The notes beneath the pieces were generated by a model. It had not been told where the DNA came from and did no database searches. It was given only the letters and a program-made list of their open reading frames with translations. From a virus: a DNA stretch of 48,254 nucleotides. The translations under genes and the position numbers were made by a program. Position 1 is the stretch's first letter; each line of letters begins with the position of its first letter. The stretch lies in IMG/VR virus record IMGVR_UViG_3300018081_000006, positions 1 through 48,254 of that record; one strand, written 5' to 3'. Of the stretch, positions 40,205-47,900 are shown piece by piece.

Positions 40205-42556
40205 TTATGCTTGACCGCTTTCGACTCCCTGAGGAGCCTCGACATTGGGATTTTCTTCATCCCCAGGAACTTCAGACTCTGGTCCGCCGGCGCCTCCAGT
40301 CATCATCCCCTGCTTCATAGACATCATCATCTGACCCATTTCGTGCGCTTTGTAATGAGCCAGACAATTCTCGTAACCCATTGGATTCTCGACCTTGACC
40401 AATTGACCCGTCTCAGACACCAAGAATGATTTCAGTGTCTGCATGTGAATCGCGTGGTCGTCGATGTCCTGGTCGGGCATGACCGTAGGCTGCATTTGAG
40501 GCTGCCCGGTCATTGGGTCCATGCCAGCGGGGATGGGCTGACCTGTTAAGAGAAGTGTGATTTCGTTGAGCTGTTTCGAACGATCGTCGTCACCCGGAAT
40601 ATACAGATCGGGGAATCCAATCAGGGTTGCGACGTTGGAAACATTCTCGGGATGGAAGATTGCCGCGTCGATATTGGGATTCTTCATCTCCAGCATCTTC
40701 ATCAACAGATCTCGCTTCTGGACATTGTTGACCGGGAACTGCTCGGAGGTCTCAGCGACGGCTTCTCCGACCTTTCCAGTCATTTCGGACTTTCTGATCC
40801 ACACGTTGATGTATCCCATCTTTCCGTGCGGCTTCACAAAGCGTTCATCATACTTGAGATTGTTCAAGTAATCTTTGACAGCCTTGCTCATCATTTCAGT
40901 CCAGCACTCAGAGACGTTTCTCCAAGTGATCTGGAGTCGCTGCAATGCTTGTGCGCGCGACATCTCATATTCTTTGGCGGTATTGCTTCCACCCGATGCA
41001 ACACCACCATAGATTGAAGGAAACGCACCAGAAGCAAACTGACCGAACTCCTTCAGCTCTCCAGAGAAGTAGCGGACCTCCTCAGAAAGGGTCGACGGCT
41101 TCGTCTCATGGATGTAATTGGCGATATTCGATCCCGGAGGAACTTTCACAGGATACATCGTTCCGGGCGCGACTCTCGACTCCTTGAATTTCCTGAGATT
41201 CAGAACATCGGCGTCCACCAAGGCCATTGGCGTTCCATGCTCGATGTTGTCAATGGTCATCGTGACCAGTTCGTTCGTCAGCTCTTGGATTTGCTTAAGA
41301 GATTTTCCCAGAGCTTGCGCGAACAGATGCGGCGATGTGGGCGATGTAGAAATTGTCCAGTGGTCATCGAGATTTTCGTCTCGGGCCGTAATGAAGTTAT
41401 CTCCTGCCTGGACGAAATATACACCATTAGGGAATCTCTGTTTAAGATCTTCCCTGATGAGTTCTTCCTCGATCTCCTCAAGCGCCCAGCTCCTTAACCA
41501 ACGCTGACGAACAGTGACGAGATTCGTTTCGGTATATCCTCGGTCGCTACTCAGGTTTCGCGCCCATCGGTCATACCGCTCTTCGTCCTTGCTCCCAACG
41601 ACCAATTCCCTGATGTTCGGCACATCCTTCGCATACGTAGCGATGACTGCTCCCGGTGCGAGTTCCGTGTCGAGTGTAAGCCATCCACACTCCTCTTGAG
41701 AAGTAGCACGATGAGGTATACGAAAGAAGAGAGGACTGAAGACTTTAACATCCTCAGTAACCCGATCAATCTCCTCTTCCCCGACGATACCCGGAACCTG
41801 TTCTGTGATCTCATCTGATTGGGGCGGCTCTTGACTCCCACAAGTCGGACAGGGAGGAGCCTGCATGTTGTTGCCACAGACAGCACAATACGATTCCACG
41901 CGCGCCTGATCAACCATTCCATGGACGGGCTGAATCACTGTCCCAAGCTTCGGGTCCTTTCGTGCATAGTTGTAATACGCACAGACCCCTTGGTTCCACA
42001 GAATGTATAGAGATCTGATAAGGAGAAGTGGTGCTTTATTGCGACGCTGTATAAGTTCCGCTGCTCTCGAATATACCTTGGAAGTAGACACGTCATCCTG
42101 AGAGTCTGCGTCATCAGGAAAGAATTTCGTGGCAGGAATTCCAGCAGACATTGCTGCGATGATAGACTCACCATGAGCCTTGTAAATGTTGACCGTTCTT
42201 GGTTCGAAACCTTCCAAGTCCAGGTCGTCTTCATCAGCATAGCTCTGAATTGGGCGCCAGTCCTGTGCCACCTCCGACCAGATATTGTGTTGATTGTCAT
42301 GCCAGAAGTGCTCCATCAACTTCCACTCGCGCAGCATCGTTTCCCGAAAGTCTTCTTCCTCCTGCTCATACTTGTCGACGAGAGCAATCAATGCGTCGCT
42401 CAGCTCTTTGGGCAGAACTGTCTCAGTCGCTGTGTTCGCCTCGTTGACCTCACCCTGGACCTCCGGAACCAACGCCTCAGGATTCTCGTCCAAGATAGCA
42501 GCTTGCTCTTGAACAGCCAAATCCTCAGGATCGCCCTCGTATGGTCCGTTAGCCAT
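40205..42556 (-). CDS. portal protein with zinc-ribbon insert (783 aa)
   Basis: Length, position directly downstream of the terminase cluster and the helical core (for example 'HLFAQALGKSLKQIQELTNELVTMTIDNI', and a C-terminal helical barrel) fit a podovirus portal. A zinc-ribbon-like insert with C224, C227, C236 and C239 is unusual. The N-terminus (about 1-60) and C-terminus are acidic and probably disordered. It forms the 12-subunit vertex ring through which DNA is packaged and ejected. The ATG at 42556 lies 25 bases after the preceding gene. Confidence 0.85.
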   Translation of the reverse strand: MANGPYEGDPEDLAVQEQAAILDENPEALVPEVQGEVNEANTATETVLPKELSDALIALVDKYEQEEEDFRETMLREWKLMEHFWHDNQHNIWSEVAQDWRPIQSYADEDDLDLEGFEPRTVNIYKAHGESIIAAMSAGIPATKFFPDDADSQDDVSTSKVYSRAAELIQRRNKAPLLLIRSLYILWNQGVCAYYNYARKDPKLGTVIQPVHGMVDQARVESYCAVCGNNMQAPPCPTCGSQEPPQSDEITEQVPGIVGEEEIDRVTEDVKVFSPLFFRIPHRATSQEECGWLTLDTELAPGAVIATYAKDVPNIRELVVGSKDEERYDRWARNLSSDRGYTETNLVTVRQRWLRSWALEEIEEELIREDLKQRFPNGVYFVQAGDNFITARDENLDDHWTISTSPTSPHLFAQALGKSLKQIQELTNELVTMTIDNIEHGTPMALVDADVLNLRKFKESRVAPGTMYPVKVPPGSNIANYIHETKPSTLSEEVRYFSGELKEFGQFASGAFPSIYGGVASGGSNTAKEYEMSRAQALQRLQITWRNVSECWTEMMSKAVKDYLNNLKYDERFVKPHGKMGYINVWIRKSEMTGKVGEAVAETSEQFPVNNVQKRDLLMKMLEMKNPNIDAAIFHPENVSNVATLIGFPDLYIPGDDDRSKQLNEITLLLTGQPIPAGMDPMTGQPQMQPTVMPDQDIDDHAIHMQTLKSFLVSETGQLVKVENPMGYENCLAHYKAHEMGQMMMSMKQGMMTGGAGGPESEVPGDEENPNVEAPQGVESGQA

Positions 42557-42581
42557 TAGTGTTCAGTCCTTGAACGGTTTG

Positions 42582-42812
42582 CTACTTCTTCAGGATGACC
42601 TGAGCAATCCCAGTCGAGCAGCGAACATATGCACCAGAAGGAACCATCCCCTGCGCCCATGATGCAGGTGCCGCTGTCCACGGACCACCCGGAAGCATGG
42701 CGAAGTCAAGGATTGCTCCGCTGAAGACAGTGCAATCACACGATGGCAAGGCCCAGACTTCATTTTGTGCGATTGCTGTCAGAACTCCGACGGACAATTG
42801 GGGTGTTGGCAT
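42582..42812 (-). CDS. hypothetical small protein (76 aa)
   Basis: Not recognised. Hydrophobic and Ala/Gly/Pro-rich with a CDC pair (PSCDCTVF) and no clear membrane span; probably a small beta protein. ATG 42812 follows the preceding stop by two bases (TGACATG). Likely virion-related by position. Confidence 0.5.
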   Translation of the reverse strand: MPTPQLSVGVLTAIAQNEVWALPSCDCTVFSGAILDFAMLPGGPWTAAPASWAQGMVPSGAYVRCSTGIAQVILKK

Positions 42813-42813
42813 G

Positions 42814-42993
42814 TCAGTCCCTCAGAACGCGAGAACCGAAACCGCGACCAGCGAATGCTGCACGTTTCTTCGGTGGTGTTTTTTCCACGATTTCACGTGC
42901 GACACCTTCAGACGGCCCATCCTTGACCTTCGGCTCCGCCCCGTGCGCTACGGCCTGCATCAGACGATATTGCTTGCTCGATTTCGCTGGCAT
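42814..42993 (-). CDS. DUF3008-like small protein (59 aa)
   Basis: The 59-residue product starts MPAKSSKQYRLMQAVAHG and continues with a basic helix (GVAREIVEKTPPKKRA). 'MPAKSKxQxRxM' starts mark a family of short phage and bacterial proteins, some called DUF3008, of unknown function, often placed beside terminase or portal. The stop is two bases before the next ATG. It shares 86 bases with the end of the upstream coiled-coil gene in a different frame. Confidence 0.6.
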   Translation of the reverse strand: MPAKSSKQYRLMQAVAHGAEPKVKDGPSEGVAREIVEKTPPKKRAAFAGRGFGSRVLRD

Positions 42994-43339
42994 TGGAGAC
43001 CTCTTCTGGTTTCTCTAGTCTTTTTCTTTCAAACTCTCTGACTCTTTTCGCGGCCTCTTGGAATGACATGGTCCTTGGTCCGACGGGTTCCATCGGCGAC
43101 TCGCTAGCAGCTGGTCGATAAGGCTGCTTAGCTGCGAGCAATTCATCAAGGAGACGCTGATTGGTTCCGTGCGCGCGATCGAGTTCAGCCTCGAGCCGCC
43201 TGATGTATCCTGTGTAGAGTTCTCGCTCATTGTCAACCAGACGCGCACCGAGCTTCTTAATGCGAAAATGAGCGTCCGCGCCTGACTCGATTGACCTTTC
43301 CGAACTTGGGCGCGTGATAGAGCTGAGTCGGTTGATCAT
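42908..43339 (-). CDS. coiled-coil protein after terminase, start uncertain (up to 143 aa)
   Basis: Residues LVDNERELYTGYIRRLEAELDRAHGTNQRLLDELLAAK form a convincing coiled coil, with a second helix SFQEAAKRVREFERKRLEK. There is no good ATG after the terminase stop (43257). The only in-frame ATG is at 43339, inside the terminase gene, without a clear ribosome site. The alternative is a rare ATT start at 43261, giving 117 residues. The last 86 bases overlap the DUF3008-like gene. Probably a small head or packaging accessory protein. Confidence 0.5.
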   Translation of the reverse strand: MINRLSSITRPSSERSIESGADAHFRIKKLGARLVDNERELYTGYIRRLEAELDRAHGTNQRLLDELLAAKQPYRPAASESPMEPVGPRTMSFQEAAKRVREFERKRLEKPEEVSNASEIEQAISSDAGRSARGGAEGQGWAV

Positions 43340-44951
43340 CGCCGCGATGCTTCGCTTCAAATCGTTCCATTGCACGATAGTAGCTCGTCTGATCACCTGT
43401 TTGCTGGAGACGATCCACGATGACACCTTGTTCAACTAACTCCTCCAAGTGCGCGTCGGGTGAGTCTAGGAGATCCTCAGCTGCATTGACTGCATAGCGA
43501 GTCTCATCGTAGGCGTCATCCCCGTCGAATTCCTTGACGTCCTCTGGATTCTTTCCTGCCTTACTTGGGTCATTGTAGACGCACTTTGGAAGAACGTCTA
43601 TTGTCTCTCTACAGCCACGAAAGACTAGGAGCTTTGGAAGATTCCCCTCCGGTTTCTCGGGGAGGAACATTTCCTTATACTCCCTAAGACCCTTCGTTCC
43701 GTGGACCCTCCAGATTCTCGTCGCGAGTTCTTCACTATATCCTTCAGGCGGAATATAACGAGCTGGCTTAACGGTCCACCTGAGATACTCGTGAAGGAGT
43801 TGCTTCCCTCCAAGGCGATCATTATTGGCTTTCTCTGTAATGAGGAACTTGGAGTGCTTGACGAATTCTTCCTGAATTGTATGACGTTGCCCACGATTAG
43901 CCCATGCCGATGGATCAAGAACAATTCGTTTGAGCGGTTCTTCTGTGCTCAAGCGCGCTACATCAGCCGCCCAGATCGCTATCTTGTCCTTGGACGTGTA
44001 TTCTCGATACTTGAAAACTCTACGTCCAGGGGAAATTGCATACCATCCAGCGACTGTCTGAGCCTTTCGCTCCGGATTCACCCCACCCCAATCTATCGAC
44101 AGAACACGGGGCCAATAGGCTGGGATGATGAAGGGATCTACAACATGAACTGCATATCGTGGCTCACCTTCAATAGCGAACTCTCTCCACTCACTAAAGA
44201 CCTGTCCGGCGAATACCCACCAATCTCCTTCGACCTTAGCTTTATACTCAGCGGGCGGCAGCCGACGTAGACGATTGATATAATTCGGGTCATTCGTCAT
44301 CAGATAGGGGTTATCAGTTAGTCGTGCCCTGACAAACGCCCTATATGTCTGAGAATTCTCGTCGAATATTATCGTGTCGCCTAGCCCCTCACGATCCGGT
44401 TCAACAAATAGAGTCCTAACCCAACCGTGACCAATGTTGCCAGGATTAGAGGCTGACCTAACGCAAGCAGGAAGCTCAGGATCTGTGCTGCGAACACGAG
44501 AAGAAGCAATGTAGGTGTATTCACCCTCCTCAAAGTGTGTCAGCTCATCAAAGGCTGCGTAGTGGAACTCCGAGGTGTCATGCGACCTCGCATCAGCCAT
44601 GCTCTCCAAATAGCTGAATTTAATGACGGCACCACTAGGAAATTTCCATATGTGGTCTGTCGCATTATATTCAGCACCGAGAGCGCGATAGATCTCCTCG
44701 CTACGTGGAATCAGGGACTCTTTCAGTTCCGGCATTGTCCGGCGAAAGATGATCCCTCTAAACTGAGCCTTTCTATACCACCCCTTCAGGACAGGCAGCA
44801 GAACTAGAAGCTCGCTTTTCCCTCCACCAACAGACCCACCATAGAAGCCTTCAAAGACCTCATCGGGGAGGCTGAGGAATTTTTCTTGGCGCGGGAATGG
44901 TCTCCAGGTCCTGCGAACCCCTCCCTCAAAGTATTCGATCTGAAGCGGCAC
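43257..44951 (-). CDS. terL: terminase large subunit (564 aa)
   Basis: The DNA packaging motor ATPase and nuclease. ATPase domain: GGSVGGGKSE (38-47) is Walker A with an extra Gly, and YAAFDEL with D134 and E135 is Walker B. C-terminal RNase H-like nuclease: D286 in LSIDWGG, D345 in IVLDPSAW, and D478/D481 in GDDAYDETRY are the expected metal ligands. Length is normal. It lies four bases from the Acb2-like gene and upstream of the portal gene. It should cut concatemers and pump DNA with the small subunit candidate at 45539-46186. Confidence 0.95.
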   Translation of the reverse strand: MPLQIEYFEGGVRRTWRPFPRQEKFLSLPDEVFEGFYGGSVGGGKSELLVLLPVLKGWYRKAQFRGIIFRRTMPELKESLIPRSEEIYRALGAEYNATDHIWKFPSGAVIKFSYLESMADARSHDTSEFHYAAFDELTHFEEGEYTYIASSRVRSTDPELPACVRSASNPGNIGHGWVRTLFVEPDREGLGDTIIFDENSQTYRAFVRARLTDNPYLMTNDPNYINRLRRLPPAEYKAKVEGDWWVFAGQVFSEWREFAIEGEPRYAVHVVDPFIIPAYWPRVLSIDWGGVNPERKAQTVAGWYAISPGRRVFKYREYTSKDKIAIWAADVARLSTEEPLKRIVLDPSAWANRGQRHTIQEEFVKHSKFLITEKANNDRLGGKQLLHEYLRWTVKPARYIPPEGYSEELATRIWRVHGTKGLREYKEMFLPEKPEGNLPKLLVFRGCRETIDVLPKCVYNDPSKAGKNPEDVKEFDGDDAYDETRYAVNAAEDLLDSPDAHLEELVEQGVIVDRLQQTGDQTSYYRAMERFEAKHRGDDQPTQLYHAPKFGKVNRVRRGRSFSH

Positions 44952-44954
44952 TTG

Positions 44955-45161
44955 TTACGTGCGACGTGGTGTCGGACCAGCCAGAACCGCGCGCACCGCC
45001 GCATCCTTGCACTCCAAGAGCTTTCTCAGAGCAACCGTCCGCTCAGGATTCTCAGGAAACTCATCCACGACCTTGTGCGCGAGATCACAGAAAGGTTTCG
45101 AGGCGTCCCGAAGTTTCTCTGGGAGGTGATCGTATTGAAAGAACTGAAGCATCCACTCCAT
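44955..45161 (-). CDS. Acb2-like (Acb2/Tad1 hairpin) anti-defence protein (68 aa)
   Basis: The 68-residue product matches the small helical family named for Acb2, the phage protein that sponges cyclic oligonucleotide signals of CBASS defence. It shows Phe-x-Tyr/His at the start (FFQYDHLPEKL), then a helix 'SKPFCDLAHKVVDEFP' and 'PERTVALRKLLECKDAAVRAVLA', the conserved helical hairpin. ATG 45161 directly follows the stop of the membrane peptide. If active it would bind cyclic di- or trinucleotides. Family assignment is by pattern. Confidence 0.75.
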   Translation of the reverse strand: MEWMLQFFQYDHLPEKLRDASKPFCDLAHKVVDEFPENPERTVALRKLLECKDAAVRAVLAGPTPRRT

Positions 45162-45317
45162 CTAGAGCCGACCTCTCCCCAACAAGAAATAGAGCAGCAA
45201 GATCACCAGGACAATTCCCAGCAATCCAGAAGGACCATAGCCCCATGAGCGCGAGTATGGATACCAAGGACCAGTGCCGAGCAACAAGATGAGCAAGACG
45301 ACAATAATCAGCAACAT
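45162..45317 (-). CDS. DUF3309-like small membrane protein (51 aa)
   Basis: The frame MLLIIVVLLILLLGTGPWYPYSRSWGYGPSG... ends with a second hydrophobic segment (LLGIVLVILLLYFLLG). Two membrane segments flanking 'P-x-x-P-Y-S-R-S-W-G-Y-G-P-S' is the signature of DUF3309, short membrane proteins common in proteobacteria. It stops directly before the Acb2-like ATG. It may have been acquired from a host and could act as a small holin-like or membrane stress protein; this is speculation. Confidence 0.75.
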   Translation of the reverse strand: MLLIIVVLLILLLGTGPWYPYSRSWGYGPSGLLGIVLVILLLYFLLGRGRL

Positions 45318-45321
45318 TGCT

Positions 45322-45561
45322 CTACTCCGTCTTTATGCAGAATGCCCGTGGCCCGTCGTCTGTCGCTCCTGGCTGAAACGAGACAAGCTCGTTTACTTTA
45401 AGATTGCGGAATTGCTTCGAGAATTTGTCGAGCTCTGTCCAATGAAAAAAGTAGTCTCGGCCATCTACTCCCTCTATGAAGCCGAATCCTTTGTTGAGAC
45501 GGACGACTTTGCCATCCATCCTTCGATCTTCACGAGTTTCATTCTGAGCTTGATTGGGCAT
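45322..45561 (-). CDS. cold-shock domain protein (79 aa)
   Basis: A cold-shock (CSD) nucleic-acid-binding domain: residues from 'MDGKVVRLNKGFGFIEG' (RNP1 KGFGFIE) to 'DYFFHWTEL' (RNP2-like) and a C-terminal strand. A 14-residue polar N-terminal extension is present if the start is ATG 45561; a second possible start is ATG 45519, the typical CSD beginning. It overlaps the upstream gene by 23 bases. These proteins bind single-stranded RNA or DNA and melt RNA structure. Probably a chaperone of late mRNA. Confidence 0.85.
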   Translation of the reverse strand: MPNQAQNETREDRRMDGKVVRLNKGFGFIEGVDGRDYFFHWTELDKFSKQFRNLKVNELVSFQPGATDDGPRAFCIKTE

Positions 45562-46186
45562 TCGATGAACCTGTGGCTTCAGAATCAGTGTTTCCACCAA
45601 TCCTTTTGATAGTGAATGCAGTTATCGGTCTAGTTTCGGGCGCGTAGAGATGAAGATGAGTGCTTCTGCTATCATGCAGATGCTCGCCCTTGTTGATGGT
45701 TCGGTCGATGACAGAGCTGAGCTGATTGGAGATATTGGCTAGAACCTTCGCCTTGTCACTACCCTTGATGGCTCCAAGCGATACCTCATCAATGCCATCC
45801 AGTGCCATCATCAATTTCTCGCGGGCCTTCTCCCTGATAGATGCGAGTCCTTCGTAAACGGCATCCTTCAGTTCCTGATTTCTCCTATCCCGTTCCTCTG
45901 GGTCCAGAGCCGTGCTATAGCTTCCCCTGGCCAGAACCTTGGCATAGGACTCAGAAACATCAAGGACTTCAGCAGCCTTCTTTGGTCCGAGCGCAATCGC
46001 AGAGACTCCGATCAGTGCACGTTGCTCTGGAGAATACTCGGGCGTCTTTCTGTTGGTTCCATCTTTTTTGAACTTGGAGGTATCGAGAGGGACATCGATT
46101 GGCTCAGATGGAGCGACAGACATGCGCTCGATCAGATTATTCGATTCCTCTTTGCGCCTTGCGAGTTCTTTCACGTCTATAAACAT
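45539..46186 (-). CDS. terminase small subunit candidate (215 aa)
   Basis: First gene of the late operon. Start ATG 46186 (MFIDVKELARRKEE). Residues around 60-95 hold a helix-turn-helix (SPEQRALIGVSAIALGPKKAAEVLDVSESYAKVLARG) that resembles the N-terminal DNA-binding domain of small terminases. A central helical part and a C-terminal 'SRSTHLHLYAPE' tail follow. Being four genes upstream of the large terminase is usual. The function is inferred from fold pattern and position. Confidence 0.7.
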   Translation of the reverse strand: MFIDVKELARRKEESNNLIERMSVAPSEPIDVPLDTSKFKKDGTNRKTPEYSPEQRALIGVSAIALGPKKAAEVLDVSESYAKVLARGSYSTALDPEERDRRNQELKDAVYEGLASIREKAREKLMMALDGIDEVSLGAIKGSDKAKVLANISNQLSSVIDRTINKGEHLHDSRSTHLHLYAPETRPITAFTIKRIGGNTDSEATGSSNAQSSSE

Positions 46187-46242
46187 GGCTAAATAGATAG
46201 ACCCCGAGCCAATCGTTGCGAAGCAAAAGATGGATTGCATCT

Positions 46243-46271
46243 AGACTAGCACGATAGGGGATTTTTGTCAA
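46243..46271 (-). promoter_or_regulatory. late promoter, sigma70 type
   Basis: Minus strand TTGACA (46271-46266), 17-bp spacer ending TGC, then TAGTCT (46248-46243). Transcription would start near 46236, about 50 bases before the small terminase ATG at 46186. The TGC before the -10 box makes an extended -10. Confidence 0.75.
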
Positions 46272-46437
46272 CCCCCCTTTTCCTTAACGAAATCGCGGTT
46301 ATCTGGGCGTTCAAAAACTGAACGGTTCTGGTTCTTATCCCCAAACCAACCCTATCTTTTAGGTTAGTTCTTGATAGGCTCTATGTGTTTAACGGGAAAT
46401 GCTTCGCAGGGGGGCCAGGAAATGGGACCCGTCGGTG

Positions 46438-46545
46438 GGACTATATAAAGTATAGCTGCTATATAAAGGTAAGTCGCTATACAAAAGGAAGCCGCTATAT
46501 CTACGTGCGTCCCTATAGATTTATTAGTTGATATAGAAAAGTATG
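46438..46545. repeat. 18-bp-period degenerate repeat array
   Basis: Six units with CTATA (ATATA in the sixth) at 46441, 46459, 46477, 46495, 46513 and 46531, exactly 18 bp apart. The consensus of each unit is near G(T/C)CGCTATAxAAAxGxA. Direct repeats of constant phase resemble iterons for a replication or regulatory protein. Confidence 0.75.
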
Positions 46546-46596
46546 TCGAGAGCGGATGGTGCGGTAGCGGATACTACGATATCGGAATATACGGGA

Positions 46597-46627
46597 TGAA
46601 AAGAGGCGGGGTTTGCTGTCCCCCGCC
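46597..46627 (-). terminator. Rho-independent terminator of the orphan gene
   Basis: Minus strand GGCGGGG (46627-46621) pairs with CCCCGCC (46611-46605) through a nine-base loop, followed by TCTTTTC. It lies just beyond the stop of the gene at 46642. Confidence 0.85.
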
Positions 46628-46641
46628 TTGATAGATTGCGA

Positions 46642-47241
46642 CTATTCGTCGCCGTCATCCTCCAGCATGGCGACCGCCTTCGCCATTGCCTTTTCACGCG
46701 ACATGCCGGGCTTCGCCTTTTGAAGCTGATCGGCCATGCGTTCGATCGCGCGTTCCGGGCCTTCAGCCGCTGCCTTGACCCGCTGGCTCACCCGCGAACG
46801 CGAGGCCAGATCAGCGCCGTAAAGCGCAAACTTCTCCAACGACGGCTTGCGCATGTCGCGGGTTTCGCCGTCTTCCTTGAACGGCGCGCGCAAGTTGCCG
46901 TTCGCGATCATGAGAAGTCCCATGATCACATCATCATCCGTTTTCGCGCCGTCGCCCAACGTGAGCCGGATGTAATCGCCGGAGTATTTGTCCTCGTCCA
47001 CGTTGGCCTGATCAATCACGGCCTTGATGATGCCCTGTTCGATCAGCCCCGTGACTTCCGCCGGGAGCTGGCCTTCCGCGATAAGGTCTGCAATGCCCTG
47101 TTCCACCGAAGCCACGAAAACTTTCTTTTCGGGCTGTTTTTCCGTTTTGCCGTTTTCCATTTTCTTCGTTTCCTTTGCGATTGTCTTGCTGTTGACGATT
47201 GTCTTTCCGCTGACGAGGTTTGAGCCGTTTTTGTTTTTCAT
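46642..47241 (-). CDS. orphan gene of unknown function (199 aa)
   Basis: Start ATG 47241 behind GGAG (only three bases from ATG). A Lys/Asn-rich N-terminus (MKNKNGSNLVSGK) is followed by helical, charged sequence with 'IADLIAEGQLPAEVTGLIEQGIIKAVIDQA' and a C-terminal 'SREKAMAKAVAMLEDDGDE'. The gene has its own promoter and terminator and is not part of the late operon. Not recognised. Its GC-richer codon use suggests separate origin. Candidate roles are DNA binding at the adjacent repeats or host takeover. Confidence 0.65.
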   Translation of the reverse strand: MKNKNGSNLVSGKTIVNSKTIAKETKKMENGKTEKQPEKKVFVASVEQGIADLIAEGQLPAEVTGLIEQGIIKAVIDQANVDEDKYSGDYIRLTLGDGAKTDDDVIMGLLMIANGNLRAPFKEDGETRDMRKPSLEKFALYGADLASRSRVSQRVKAAAEGPERAIERMADQLQKAKPGMSREKAMAKAVAMLEDDGDE

Positions 47242-47248
47242 AAACTCC

Positions 47249-47260
47249 ACTCTATAGAGT
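47249..47260. promoter_or_regulatory. ACTCTATAGAGT palindrome, possible operator
   Basis: Perfect 12-bp palindrome in the 5' untranslated region, eight bases before the start codon of the orphan gene. The TCTATAGA core recurs at 47594 and 48029. Confidence 0.55.
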
Positions 47261-47323
47261 GTTTCGGTCTTTCAGGGTAGCGGGTTATTCCGCTCGCCCG
47301 TTCCAACCGCCGACTGAGTCAAT

Positions 47324-47352
47324 AGAATAGCAAATCCATAGACCATTGTCAA
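47324..47352 (-). promoter_or_regulatory. orphan gene promoter, sigma70 type
   Basis: Minus strand TTGACA (47352-47347), 17-bp spacer ending TGC, then TATTCT (47329-47324). Start of transcription would be near 47317, about 76 bases before the ATG at 47241. Confidence 0.75.
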
Positions 47353-47682
47353 ACGCACAAAAACGCTAACAAAAACGCGCGTTTTGCAGCCACCTTGCAC
47401 AAACAACCGCCGATGCCTGATCCGCCCGTATCTCATGAGATGACTTCGCCCGGCATATAGAATCCCCGTCATTTCCAGCAGCCTCGTCGAGCACCAGCTC
47501 CAGCTCGAAAGCGGCTCGTATCTATAGGGGCGTCCTACCTGAGCTTGTCACCAGGGGCTCGTCGAGCGTGGCGCCTGATGATGGATTTGGGAATCTATAG
47601 ATGTTGTAAAATAGGGCTGGTTCTACCGGGCTTAGGGGTCGGCCTAAACAAGTGTTCATTTGCCCTGTATACCTGTTCATTT

Positions 47683-47732
47683 GAACGATCGGAGGCAGGG
47701 TGGTATCCAAGTGCGTGCTCTGCCGATCGTTC
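47683..47732. repeat. inverted repeat GAACGATCGG
   Basis: GAACGATCGG (47683-47692) and CCGATCGTTC (47723-47732) are perfect inverted copies with a 30-base spacer. No T tract follows, so it is more likely a protein site or cruciform than a terminator. Confidence 0.55.
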
Positions 47733-47776
47733 GTCCTAGGGGCTGTGAGCGGAGCTTTATAGATTGGCTGCGCCGA

Positions 47777-47860
47777 TTAGCGCCGACGGGATACAGGATT
47801 GCTCGCAGTGAACAGGAATGTCGTCGCGAGAACTAGTAGTGTGAGGCCGGTTGCATCCAT
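47777..47860 (-). CDS. possible 27-aa membrane peptide
   Basis: ATG 47860 behind AAAGG (nine-base spacing) encodes 27 residues with a hydrophobic core (GLTLLVLATTFLFTA) and a basic end (SRRR): a single short membrane span. A well-formed promoter (47901-47929) starts 34 bases upstream. The combination of promoter, ribosome site and membrane-type peptide makes a real short gene plausible. It could be a toxin-like or membrane-active peptide; no family is claimed. Confidence 0.45.
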   Translation of the reverse strand: MDATGLTLLVLATTFLFTASNPVSRRR

Positions 47861-47900
47861 GATCTTGTGCCTTTCTGAATCGTGCGCGTGTTGAGTAATA

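Larger units (their letters stand above)
46187..46641. other. late-operon control region with repeats
   Basis: No gene is supported. It contains the late promoter (46243-46271), an 18-bp-period repeat array (46438-46545) and the terminator of the orphan gene (46597-46627). Stretches of A/T-rich sequence with 'CTATA' boxes dominate. Confidence 0.6.
47242..47776. other. control region with palindromes and boxes, no gene
   Basis: No credible coding frame. It contains the orphan gene promoter, an ACTCTATAGAGT palindrome (47249-47260), an ATCTATAGAT palindrome (47593-47602), a first AAGTGTTCA box (47650-47658), a related TGTTCATTTGAACG palindrome near 47674 and a long inverted repeat (47683-47732). 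Confidence 0.6.

Noticed and set aside
46438-46545. CRISPR array
   Set aside because: The 18-bp period has no separate unique spacers and units are degenerate; it is a direct repeat array, not repeat-spacer structure.
47522-47739. Frames of 62 to 64 codons on both strands in the right-end region
   Set aside because: No ribosome sites, no family pattern, and they cover palindromes and inverted repeats.
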